A stretch of 21,627 nt of DNA, taken from CBFHWY01 sp965659675 (GTDB lineage: Bacteria > Bacteroidota > Bacteroidia > Flavobacteriales_G > Salibacteraceae). Positions 9,020 to 16,043 of this stretch are shown here, piece after piece. Position numbers and translations under genes: made by a program. Location of the stretch: positions 1 to 21,627 of the forward strand of contig CBFHWY010000045.1 in assembly GCA_965659675.1 (NCBI GenBank), in the 5' to 3' direction. Within the stretch, counting starts at the first letter, position 1; every line of letters starts with the position of its first letter. The notes beneath the pieces are model-generated. The model made no database searches, was not told where the DNA came from, and worked only from the letters and a program-made list of their open reading frames with translations.

Positions 9020-9021
9020 GG
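9016..9021. other. palindrome CCATGG possibly holding both divergent start codons
   Basis: The central CATG gives an ATG at 9018 (plus, lipoprotein) and an ATG at 9019 (minus, giant T9SS protein). If both are the true starts, there is no intergenic DNA between them. Alternative starts exist for both genes (9057 plus; 9010 and 9007 minus). Confidence 0.5.
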
Positions 9022-9443
9022 TTACGAAGGCAGAACTACCAAATTTAAAGATTTTGATGCTCAGTTTACTGATATCAATCTTAAGTTCAGCATCCTGTAA
9101 ACTCAGTTCAACGAATAAAGAGGTAGCAAAGTTAAGTGAAACAAAGAGAATTGGTGTCACTTATCGAGTAGTGGTCGTGCCTGCCGGCGGACGCTACTTT
9201 CAATTCGAGACTTCTGGATCCATACCCGACAAAGTTGTTTATGGCGAAAAAGAAATTCCTTTTGAATGCCTTGATGAACGCTGTCGCTTCAGTATCGCCG
9301 GAGAACCAGATGAGTTGATCGAAACTGAAACAAAACAAGTGGTCTTCTCCCCTGGAGATAAAATACTTGTTACCATCAATGGAAAAGAGCATTCAATTCT
9401 CCCCGAAAAGTTCTCGGAAGTAGGAGAGAAAGACCCCTACTAA
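9018..9443 (+). CDS. putative lipoprotein of unknown function
   Basis: The protein has 141 residues from the ATG at 9018. Its N-terminus has two lysines, then a hydrophobic run (ILMLSLLISILSSAS) ending at a cysteine in SSASC, which fits a lipoprotein signal with the mature protein starting at C27. The rest is a small, probably beta-rich domain (TYRVVVVPAGGRYFQFETSG, then a Cys-containing ECLDERCRF segment and a VTINGKEHS strand). I do not recognise the family. Starts at 8949 and 9057 are also possible: the first lies inside the opposite gene, and the second leaves a signal with no positive charge. It is divergent from the giant T9SS protein and lies 30 bases before the DUF2256 gene. A role in light repair is not implied by the sequence. 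Confidence 0.65.
   Translation: MVTKAELPNLKILMLSLLISILSSASCKLSSTNKEVAKLSETKRIGVTYRVVVVPAGGRYFQFETSGSIPDKVVYGEKEIPFECLDERCRFSIAGEPDELIETETKQVVFSPGDKILVTINGKEHSILPEKFSEVGEKDPY
9040..9047 (-). promoter_or_regulatory. putative -7 element for the giant T9SS protein gene
   Basis: On the minus strand the octamer is TAAATTTG, an exact match to the Bacteroidota primary-sigma consensus TAnnTTTG. It lies about 21 bases before the ATG at 9019, implying a very short leader. No good TTG -33 element is visible at 19-21 bases, so the call rests on the -7 match and its position between the long N-terminal open frame and the signal peptide. Confidence 0.45.
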
Positions 9444-9473
9444 ACCTCTCCGACGAACGTTTGTTAGGATATT

Positions 9474-9641
9474 ATGCCGAAAAGCACTCACAAGAAAGCT
9501 TTTCTCCCAAGCAAAATTTGTGTGGTTTGTAATAAAGCCTTCTCATGGAGAAAGAAATGGGAGCGCGATTGGGAAAATGTAAAATACTGTAGCGAAAGAT
9601 GTCGAAGAAACAAGCAATCTACTGGTGGCGAAACGACCTGA
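9474..9641 (+). CDS. DUF2256 family zinc-ribbon miniprotein
   Basis: A 55-residue, strongly basic protein. Four cysteines form C16-x2-C19 and C39-x3-C43, enough for one zinc site, with an intervening basic, Trp-rich stretch (FSWRKKWERDWENVKYC) typical of DUF2256. The N-terminus MPKSTHKKAFLPSKICVVC also fits that family. From general knowledge, DUF2256 genes often sit next to cryptochrome/photolyase genes; their function is not established to my knowledge, and nucleic-acid binding is an inference from charge. It overlaps the next gene by 43 bases in another frame, so the two are almost certainly translated from one message. The overlap is not a frameshift: both frames encode the conserved parts of separate families. 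Confidence 0.85.
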   Translation: MPKSTHKKAFLPSKICVVCNKAFSWRKKWERDWENVKYCSERCRRNKQSTGGETT

Positions 9642-10873
9642 GGGTCAAAGACAATGATTCCTTGTTACAGGCCGCCGAGTCAGAAGATGAACTCATCCAT
9701 GTGTTTTTTTGGCAAGATGAATGGGAGCAGGAAACAGTCATCGGCTTAGCTCGAATGTCCGCCAGGAGAAAGGCATTTCTATTTGAAAGCCTTCAGAGCT
9801 TAAATAGTGAACTTAACAAGCAGGATGCTCGTCTGATCGTCATAAAAGGAACGCTGGCGGAGGCTGCTGAACTCCTTTTTGAAAAGTATCCATTTTCAAG
9901 GGTCTATGCGGAAATGGGAATCTGCAACGAAGAAAAACAAGAGGAAAAGATCATTGCTCAACTCAGCGGAGCAGAACTGAAGTTATCTGATAAAAACAGT
10001 CTGGTCCCAGAGAAAGAACTTCCTTTTCATAGAGACGAGCTACCCGACATCTTTTCTACTTATCGAAAAAAGATTGAGAAACAGGCTGAGATAGCTGAGC
10101 TGAATCCAGCGCCAAAAAACCTTCCTCCCTGCCCCGAAGTTGATATTAGTTCTTATGATTTCAATATGGAATTGGAACTGGATGAACGCAGCGTTTTTCC
10201 TTTCAGCGGCGGAATACAAGAAGCTGAATCGAGGCTGCAGCAATATATTTGGGAGGATAAACACATTGTCTCATACAAAAAGACGCGTAACGGTCTGGTT
10301 GGGATAGACTACAGTTCGAAGTTCTCTCCTTTTCTGACGATGGGTTCAATATCCGTACGACAGATCTACTGGGAAGTGAAAGCATTTGAAAAAGAGGTCA
10401 AAAAGAACTCGAGTACCTACTGGCTGGTTTTCGAACTCTTATGGCGTGACTTCTTTCGCTGCGTTGCACGGAAATTTGGCGAGCAGATATTCTATTCAGG
10501 AGGCATCAAATTTGGGCACAAGAAGTGGCTGCAAAACGAAAGGGTATTCAAACGATGGACAGGTGGAGAAACTGGAGATGCCTTCGTTGATGCCAATATG
10601 AAAGAACTATCAAGAACTGGCTTCATGAGCAATCGCGGAAGACAGAATGTTGCTTCCTACCTGGTACACGATCTTGGAATCGACTGGCGCTGGGGGGCCA
10701 TGTGGTTTGAGCATCATCTCCTTGATTATGATCCGCACAGTAATTGGGGAAATTGGATGTATGTGGCCGGAGTAGGAAACGACCCAAGAGAAAATCGGAA
10801 ATTCAATACCCAACTACAGGCTGAACGATATGACCCTGAGTCGGAGTACCAAAATCGATGGTCCAATGACTGA
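9599..10873 (+). CDS. DASH-family cryptochrome/photolyase
   Basis: A 424-residue FAD-dependent blue-light protein. DASH cryptochromes repair cyclobutane pyrimidine dimers in single-stranded or looped DNA and may also signal. The N-terminal alpha/beta antenna domain (about 1-130) begins IYWWRNDLRVKDND. The C-terminal FAD domain contains DYSSKFSPFLTMGSIS (237-252), WLVFELLWRDFFR (275-287), TGFMSNRGRQNVAS (340-353), SNWGNWMYVAGVGNDPREN (381-399) and the end motif YDPESEYQNRW. This last set is characteristic of the DASH branch rather than class I photolyases. The protein stops soon after that motif, near the short end for the family. The ATG at 9599 gives the conserved N-terminus despite overlapping DUF2256, and the 3' end overlaps the next photolyase-family gene by 8 bases. 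Confidence 0.92.
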   Translation: MSKKQAIYWWRNDLRVKDNDSLLQAAESEDELIHVFFWQDEWEQETVIGLARMSARRKAFLFESLQSLNSELNKQDARLIVIKGTLAEAAELLFEKYPFSRVYAEMGICNEEKQEEKIIAQLSGAELKLSDKNSLVPEKELPFHRDELPDIFSTYRKKIEKQAEIAELNPAPKNLPPCPEVDISSYDFNMELELDERSVFPFSGGIQEAESRLQQYIWEDKHIVSYKKTRNGLVGIDYSSKFSPFLTMGSISVRQIYWEVKAFEKEVKKNSSTYWLVFELLWRDFFRCVARKFGEQIFYSGGIKFGHKKWLQNERVFKRWTGGETGDAFVDANMKELSRTGFMSNRGRQNVASYLVHDLGIDWRWGAMWFEHHLLDYDPHSNWGNWMYVAGVGNDPRENRKFNTQLQAERYDPESEYQNRWSND

Positions 10874-12338
10874 GGTTTTTCTAGTATTCCCACACCAACT
10901 TTTTCCGCTCGAAAAGCTCGATAGATCGATCAAAGATTTCGCTTTGATAGAAGACGAACTTTTCTTCTCTCAGTATGACTTTCATATTCAAAAACTTGTT
11001 TTTCATCGAGCCAGCATGAAAGAATATGAGTCGCTATTAAAAGATATTGATTGTCGTGTTAACTATTACTCAAATCAAGACTTCACGACATTAAAAAAGG
11101 TATTGATTGATCTGAAGTCTAAGGGGGTAAACAAGCTTTTGAGCTTTGAGCCACACGATTATCTGCTTAAGCGACGCTTAATTCGAGAGAGCGAAAGACT
11201 CAACCTAGATATTGCTTTCACAAAGAGTCCGCTCTTCCTTAGCAAGCCAGAAAATGACCTTGATCTCCTCAATAAGAACCGAAATTATTTGATGGGCCGC
11301 TTTTACAACAAGCAACGAGAGCGCTTTAATATTCTAGTTACGGACTCTGGTGAGCCAGTTGGTGGCCAGTGGTCATTTGATGAAGACAACAGAAAAAAGC
11401 TTCCTAAAAACAAAACTACCCCCCTGGTCTACCAGGTCAAAAACCCTTCAGGTTTAGAGAAGGCTATCGAGCACATCAAAGATCATTATCCCGACGCTCA
11501 AGGTGAGCTTAAGGGCTTTAACTGGGCTACCAATCGGGAGGAAGCAAAGAAAGTTCTGGCAAATTTCCTGGAGTACCGTTTTGCCGAGTATGGAGCTTAT
11601 CAGGATGCGATCACCAAAAACTCTGATTTTGTCTTTCATTCATTGATAAGCCCCTATCTGAACAGTGGACTGCTTCTTCCTGGTGAGGTTGTTGACGAGG
11701 CTCTGAAGTTTGCCCAGAAGAATGAGATCCCCATAAACTCCTTAGAAGGTTTTATAAGGCAGATCATAGGTTGGCGAGAATACCTCATGCTACTGTACCA
11801 GAAAGAAGGGGTGTATATGAGAACCCACAACTTCTTTGGCTTCAATCGATCAATGCCAAGAGCATTCTATGAGGGCCAAACAGGAATTCCTCCTGTTGAT
11901 GATGCCATAAAAAAGAGTTTGAAGCACGCTTATGCTCATCACATCGAAAGACTCATGTTGCTAGGTAACTTCATGCTTTTATGTGAGATCAACCCAGATG
12001 AGGTATATCAATGGTTCATGGAACTATACATCGATGCATACGACTGGGTAATGGTGCCCAATGTTTATGGAATGAGTCAGTATGCCGATGGTGGACTTAT
12101 TTGTACCAAACCCTATATCTCAGGTTCAAATTATGTTTTGAAAATGAGCGACTATAGCAAAGGAGATTGGGCAACCACCTGGAATGCGCTTTACTGGCGA
12201 TTCCTGCATGTTCATCGCTCAAAGTTTGAGGATAATTTCAGAATGAAGATGATGCTTCGAATGCTAGACAAGATGAATCCAGAAACCCTCAACAAGCACC
12301 TTGAACGGGCTGAGGATTTCTTACAAAAGCTCGATTAA
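10866..12338 (+). CDS. bacterial (6-4) photolyase-type (FeS-BCP/PhrB-like) cryptochrome/photolyase-related protein lacking Fe-S cysteines
   Basis: A 490-residue protein of the deoxyribodipyrimidine photolyase-related family, whose studied members repair (6-4) photoproducts using FAD, a lumazine antenna and a 4Fe-4S cluster. N-terminal Rossmann-like domain MTEVFLVFPHQLF; linker GQWSFDEDNRKK (167-178); FAD-domain motifs IIGWREYL, AHHIERLMLLGN (with the H358-H359 pair equivalent to the repair-site histidines) and YADGGLICTKPYISGSNYV. The four cluster cysteines are missing: the usual Cys before VDD is proline in TGIPPVDDAI, and the YCxxC region with its following CPFN reads YSKGDW and TTWNALYW. 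Only three cysteines occur in the whole protein (63, 373, 413). The ATG at 10866 fits the family N-terminus better than 10830. The stop overlaps phoH by four bases. Retained motifs suggest an active enzyme; repair is not proven. Confidence 0.88.
   Translation: MTEVFLVFPHQLFPLEKLDRSIKDFALIEDELFFSQYDFHIQKLVFHRASMKEYESLLKDIDCRVNYYSNQDFTTLKKVLIDLKSKGVNKLLSFEPHDYLLKRRLIRESERLNLDIAFTKSPLFLSKPENDLDLLNKNRNYLMGRFYNKQRERFNILVTDSGEPVGGQWSFDEDNRKKLPKNKTTPLVYQVKNPSGLEKAIEHIKDHYPDAQGELKGFNWATNREEAKKVLANFLEYRFAEYGAYQDAITKNSDFVFHSLISPYLNSGLLLPGEVVDEALKFAQKNEIPINSLEGFIRQIIGWREYLMLLYQKEGVYMRTHNFFGFNRSMPRAFYEGQTGIPPVDDAIKKSLKHAYAHHIERLMLLGNFMLLCEINPDEVYQWFMELYIDAYDWVMVPNVYGMSQYADGGLICTKPYISGSNYVLKMSDYSKGDWATTWNALYWRFLHVHRSKFEDNFRMKMMLRMLDKMNPETLNKHLERAEDFLQKLD
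12335..12338. other. shared palindromic stop overlap (TTAA) of convergent genes
   Basis: TTAA supplies a TAA stop on each strand, ending the photolyase-family protein (plus) and PhoH (minus). As at 3521-3524, there is no intergenic space for a terminator. Confidence 0.9.
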
Positions 12339-13666
12339 AGCAACTCGTTTGCCAGATTCGCAAGTTCGGAACGCTCTCCTTTCTCGAGCGTTACATGCGC
12401 AAATAGCTTGTTTCCTCTTAACCTATCAATGATGTAAGAAAGCCCATTGCTTTTCTCGTCAAGGTAAGGTGTATCGATCTGGTGGATATCCCCCGTAAAT
12501 ACGATCTTGGAGTTCTCCCCTGCTCTCGATACGATGGTCTTCACTTCATGTGGAGTAAGGTTCTGTGCTTCATCAATAATGAAGAAGATGTTCGCTAAAC
12601 TCCTACCTCGTATGTATGCTAATGGGGTGATCACGATCTTGCCATCATCCTGCATCTGCTTGATGTGCTTGTATCGCTTTTCATTTTCCTTGAACTGATC
12701 CTTAATGAACTTGAGGTTGTCCCAAAGCGGCTCCATATAAGGATTGATCTTCTCATTTGCATCCCCGGGAAGGTAGCCAATGTCTCTATTGCTCAGTGGC
12801 ACGATCGGTCGGGCGAGGATGATCTGCTTATAGGATTTGTGCTGCTCCAGCGCACTTGCAAGAGCAAGTAGGGTTTTCCCAGTTCCTGCTACTCCCTGAA
12901 GGGTAACTAAACGGATCTGTGGATTTAATAAGGCATGGATAGCGAAGGTCTGCTCTGCATTCTTTGGCTTCACTCCGTAGATGTAGGACTTATCGACTCT
13001 ATTCAGCTGCTCTGACTCAGGATTAAAATAAGCCAGCGAAGATGATTTTCCATTCTTCAGAATGTAGTAATGATTGTTGATCTGTTTGCTTATAAATGGA
13101 CCACTATCTACATTTCCATCCGTGTATAGTTTACGGATCAATTCACTGTCGAGGTTTTCAACTACCTCTTTACCCTTGTAAAGTCCATCAATATCAATTT
13201 TGCCTGTCTCGTAGTCTTCCGCGTTGATATCCAGGGCCTTAGCCTTCAATCGCAAATTGATGTCCTTGGTGACGAGCACCACCTTGGCGTCTTTCTCCTC
13301 AGACTTGATCTGTAGCACGGCATTTAAAATACGGTGATCCGCCTTCTTATCCATGTAGACCTTTCGGGCATCCACTTCGTGATTACCCTTGTCCATGATG
13401 ATCTTAAACTTTCCTTTCTTATTTCCGACGAGAGGAATCCACTGTTGCAGGGTGTACTTATCAGAGAGCTTATCGATCATTCTGATGAACTCCCGAGCCT
13501 CAAAGTTTTTTGTGTCGTTTCCTCTTTTAAAATTGTCCAACTCTTCCAGCACGGTGATCGGTATACCGATATCGTGTTCTTCAAAGTTGTTTGTGGAATT
13601 GTGGTCGTGTAGTATGACCGAAGTATCTAATACAAAGATCTTTTTCGCTTTTTTCTTGCGGGGCAT
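12335..13666 (-). CDS. PhoH-type protein with N-terminal PIN domain (PhoH2-like)
   Basis: A 443-residue cytosolic protein combining a PIN ribonuclease domain with a PhoH ATPase/helicase-like domain, as in PhoH2 and YlaK proteins; studied relatives unwind and cut RNA. After a basic N-terminus (MPRKKKAKK), the PIN domain runs to about residue 150, with acidic residues D14 (VLDTSV), E41/E42 (VLEEL), D110 (KADHRIL) and D135 (TKDINLRL). The ATPase domain has Walker A GVAGTGKT (258-265), ARPIVP (285-290), GYLPGD (297-302), Walker B FFIIDEAQ (361-368) and FTGDIHQID (390-398). All expected residues are present. The gene has a 112-base upstream gap with no clear promoter match, so it may be read with the M23 gene or from its own weak promoter. 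The stop overlaps the convergent photolyase-family gene. Confidence 0.92.
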   Translation of the reverse strand: MPRKKKAKKIFVLDTSVILHDHNSTNNFEEHDIGIPITVLEELDNFKRGNDTKNFEAREFIRMIDKLSDKYTLQQWIPLVGNKKGKFKIIMDKGNHEVDARKVYMDKKADHRILNAVLQIKSEEKDAKVVLVTKDINLRLKAKALDINAEDYETGKIDIDGLYKGKEVVENLDSELIRKLYTDGNVDSGPFISKQINNHYYILKNGKSSSLAYFNPESEQLNRVDKSYIYGVKPKNAEQTFAIHALLNPQIRLVTLQGVAGTGKTLLALASALEQHKSYKQIILARPIVPLSNRDIGYLPGDANEKINPYMEPLWDNLKFIKDQFKENEKRYKHIKQMQDDGKIVITPLAYIRGRSLANIFFIIDEAQNLTPHEVKTIVSRAGENSKIVFTGDIHQIDTPYLDEKSNGLSYIIDRLRGNKLFAHVTLEKGERSELANLANELL

Positions 13667-13778
13667 GCGATGTTTTTTGGTTTATGAAAAGAACAAGTTA
13701 AATGTACTCGGAACTAGTGTTTCCAAATTGTTATGAAAGCGAAAGAAATTAACCTAAGGGTATGGAAAAGCTATCCGA

Positions 13779-15002
13779 TCAACTATTCAGTTCCGCGAAT
13801 ACAGGCTTGTCGAGGGCTTTCCTGTCTTGTTGAATAAATTCTAAGTACTCGGGTAAATCCTTCTTTTTTACCGGCTTGGAAGGTGGGATTTTTTCTTGTC
13901 GGTGATCCACCTGTTTTCCGTTCTTCCAAAAACGGAAACACACATGTGGTCCTGTGGCTAAACCTGTAGAGCCAACGTATCCGATCACTTCACCCTGCTT
14001 CACAAACTTCCCAGAGCGTATTCCTTTGGCAAAACCACTCATATGAAGATATTGAGTTGTGTAGGTTCCATTGTGTTTGATCTTCACATATCGACCATTG
14101 TATTTTCCATACTTGGCAGCGATCACTGTTCCATCTCCCACGGCAATGATGGGAGTTCCTTTTGGCGCGGCATAATCTGTTCCAAGGTGCGCCTTCCATC
14201 GTTTTTGAACTGGATGAAAGCGTCGGCGCGTGAAGCCCGAGCTGATCCTACCAAACTTCAAGGGGGCTTGCAAAAAGGCTTTTCTCAGGCTTTTTCCCTC
14301 TTCGTCAAAGTAGTCGTAGTTATCTTCATACTCGAATCGAAATGCGTAGAAGTCTCTGTCCCGATGCACAAACTTTGCCGACTCAATATTTCCAATGCCA
14401 ATACTTTCTCCTTCTACAAAAAGCTCTTTGTACCTTACCGTGAATCGATCTCCCTTTTGAATGCGATAGAAGTCAATGGACCAGGCATAGATCTCCGAAA
14501 GCTTTAACGCGATCACCGTGCTCACCCCTTCATCCTGCAGTGCTTCATAAAGTGAAGAGCGGATCTCCCCACTTACCATCTTAGTTTCGGTTCGAATCTC
14601 TTTCTTTCCTTTTTGCACTGCAATGCTATCCCGCAGGTCAAAAACAATGTACTCCAATTGATTTGGCTCGTAGACAAAGAAGCAGGTCTCCGAAGTGGAA
14701 TCCTTGGTGCAAAACACACTGTAGCGATCCCCGCGTTTCATTCTTCTGACATCCACAACCCCATCAGCTGCTTCAACCATCTCCTGAATTTTGGGATAAC
14801 CGATCCCATATTTTAACATGATGTCGGCTAGAAACTCGTTCGGTTTGATCTCCTCTTGAAACACCTCGTAATCCGTTTCCGGAATACCGTATTTCATCGG
14901 GATCTCCTTTTCCTCTTCAGGCTGATTTACTGCGATCGCCTCTTTCTCCTGAGGCTGGCAGGAGAGGAATGTTGCTAATATGATGGAGAGTAATAACCTC
15001 AT
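13779..15002 (-). CDS. M23 family metallopeptidase, lipoprotein
   Basis: A 407-residue periplasmic lipoprotein: MRLLLSIILATFLSC gives a lipobox with lipidated C15. A two-part non-catalytic region (about 40-240) includes DVRRMKRGDRYSVF and YRIQKGDRFTVRY, which look like LysM-related or OapA-like units common before M23 domains. The peptidase domain (about 245-370) has HLGTDYAAPKGTP with H272 and D276, YLHMS with H320, and GPHVCFRFW with H353. The second ligand of the HxH motif is cysteine (C355). M23 enzymes cut peptide cross-links in peptidoglycan. The cysteine may still bind zinc, or the enzyme may be altered or inactive. The start overlaps the tryptophan dioxygenase stop by four bases (ATGA), indicating coupling. 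Confidence 0.88.
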   Translation of the reverse strand: MRLLLSIILATFLSCQPQEKEAIAVNQPEEEKEIPMKYGIPETDYEVFQEEIKPNEFLADIMLKYGIGYPKIQEMVEAADGVVDVRRMKRGDRYSVFCTKDSTSETCFFVYEPNQLEYIVFDLRDSIAVQKGKKEIRTETKMVSGEIRSSLYEALQDEGVSTVIALKLSEIYAWSIDFYRIQKGDRFTVRYKELFVEGESIGIGNIESAKFVHRDRDFYAFRFEYEDNYDYFDEEGKSLRKAFLQAPLKFGRISSGFTRRRFHPVQKRWKAHLGTDYAAPKGTPIIAVGDGTVIAAKYGKYNGRYVKIKHNGTYTTQYLHMSGFAKGIRSGKFVKQGEVIGYVGSTGLATGPHVCFRFWKNGKQVDHRQEKIPPSKPVKKKDLPEYLEFIQQDRKALDKPVFAELNS

Positions 15003-15964
15003 CCTTTTTTATTGAACGCGACGCTTTCTACCCATTTTCGTCCCCATTCGTCTTTTTCTGTCTGACTCCAAAGCTCCGGATAGAATATCCTCTTCTGAAA
15101 CTTGGGTGGCAAATATTTTTGCCAGTTTGTTCCTCCTGTTGCAGCTATGTCTCCTGGATCCATATGAAGATAGCGAGCCGCCGATTTATAGTGAACCAAA
15201 GGCCAGTTGATGTTCACGTTGACATCCAGCTGTCGCAACTCAAGCTTCAATTCATCACTCGACTCGCCTTTTGACTCCAGTTCCTGATAGCGTGCCCACA
15301 TATTTTTATTGCGCAGTTTCTCGCCAAGTGAAATGAAATTCTTTCGATACTTCTCTTCAAACTGTCGAAGGGTTAAGGTTTTCTTACCGGACTCCAACTC
15401 AGTTGCCCCTTTCTTCCAGTAGATATAGGTGAACATGTCCTCAATGTTTTGCTCACTGGGCTCTACTGAATAGCGCTCTCTTTCATCTTTTTCTACCAAC
15501 TGACGGAAATTGGTTGAATAGATCTCAACCATGCGGTATTGAGCCGACTGGAAGCCACTAGCTGGAAGTAAAGACATCCTGAATTTTAGGAATTGTTCTT
15601 TTTCCATGCCCTGGATCATGATCTCAAAACTCTTGGTAAGCGCCTCAAAATATCGATTGACACGAAGCAACCTCTGACGGAAGAATTCTTCGTTGAGATC
15701 CTCTTTTTCAGCAATTTGTTCTAGTTCATGTAGTGAAAGCTTAAAGTATAGCTCAGTGATCTGATGATAGACGATGAATATCAATTCATCTGGAAATGGA
15801 GTTCGTGGTTTTTGAAGAGTGAGAAGGGTATCTACCTCAACATAATCCCAATATTTTAAATAATCCGCATAAATAAGGCCATCGAGATAGGCTTTGATGT
15901 CCTGGCCTGTCGCACTGTACTTCTCCTGAAGTTTCTCGAGCTTTTCAATAAGTTCCGGATCCAT
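14999..15964 (-). CDS. kynA: tryptophan 2,3-dioxygenase family protein
   Basis: A 321-residue cytosolic haem enzyme that opens the tryptophan ring to N-formylkynurenine, the first step of the kynurenine pathway. Family features are a TLLTLQ helix (46-51), FIVYHQITELYFKLSLHEL (63-81) with H67 as the active-site histidine, LPASGFQSAQYR (133-144) with R144 to bind the substrate carboxylate, the axial haem histidine probably H258 in PLVHYKSAARYL, and ATGGTNWQKYL (275-285) in place of the usual GTGGTSGYxYL. The last is a visible variation near the substrate site. No kynurenine formamidase, hydroxylase or kynureninase gene is next to it. The 4-base overlap with the M23 gene suggests co-expression. 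Family assignment is confident; substrate is less so because of the variant loop. Confidence 0.87.
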   Translation of the reverse strand: MDPELIEKLEKLQEKYSATGQDIKAYLDGLIYADYLKYWDYVEVDTLLTLQKPRTPFPDELIFIVYHQITELYFKLSLHELEQIAEKEDLNEEFFRQRLLRVNRYFEALTKSFEIMIQGMEKEQFLKFRMSLLPASGFQSAQYRMVEIYSTNFRQLVEKDERERYSVEPSEQNIEDMFTYIYWKKGATELESGKKTLTLRQFEEKYRKNFISLGEKLRNKNMWARYQELESKGESSDELKLELRQLDVNVNINWPLVHYKSAARYLHMDPGDIAATGGTNWQKYLPPKFQKRIFYPELWSQTEKDEWGRKWVESVAFNKKG

Positions 15965-15999
15965 GGTTCAGCTTTTCGGCAAAATAAACCATTTCCGCG

Positions 16000-16016
16000 G
16001 GCATGGGGTTCATGCC
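16000..16016. repeat. small inverted repeat between LytTR regulator and tryptophan dioxygenase genes
   Basis: GGCATG and CATGCC flank a 5-base loop, giving a 6-base-pair stem in the 79-base gap upstream of the dioxygenase. No run of T follows on either strand, so it is not a standard terminator; a weak operator or an attenuating hairpin is possible. A near-match to the -7 consensus (TATTTTGC) lies closer to the dioxygenase start. Confidence 0.3.
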
Positions 16017-16043
16017 AGGGCTTGCATTGTTAACATGGGGCTT

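Noticed and set aside
9020..9160. 47-codon N-terminal extension of the giant T9SS protein
   Set aside because: It would place charged, non-signal residues before a clear signal peptide and overlap the lipoprotein gene; a -7 promoter match lies within it.
9599..9641. Overlap of DUF2256 and CRY-DASH read as a frameshift within one gene
   Set aside because: DUF2256 ends with its own stop after a complete zinc ribbon, and CRY-DASH starts with its conserved N-terminus, so they are two genes.
10830..10865. Earlier ATG for the FeS-BCP-like protein
   Set aside because: The 12 added residues do not resemble the family N-terminus, while MTEVFLVFPHQLF at 10866 does.
13667..13778. Promoter or operator in the gap upstream of phoH
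   Set aside because: Only partial matches (TAACTTGT, TAACAATTTG) and a loose GGAA/TTCC inverted repeat are seen, with wrong spacing; not enough to call.
16000..16016. Intrinsic terminator after the LytTR regulator
   Set aside because: The 6-base-pair stem has no T run on either strand.
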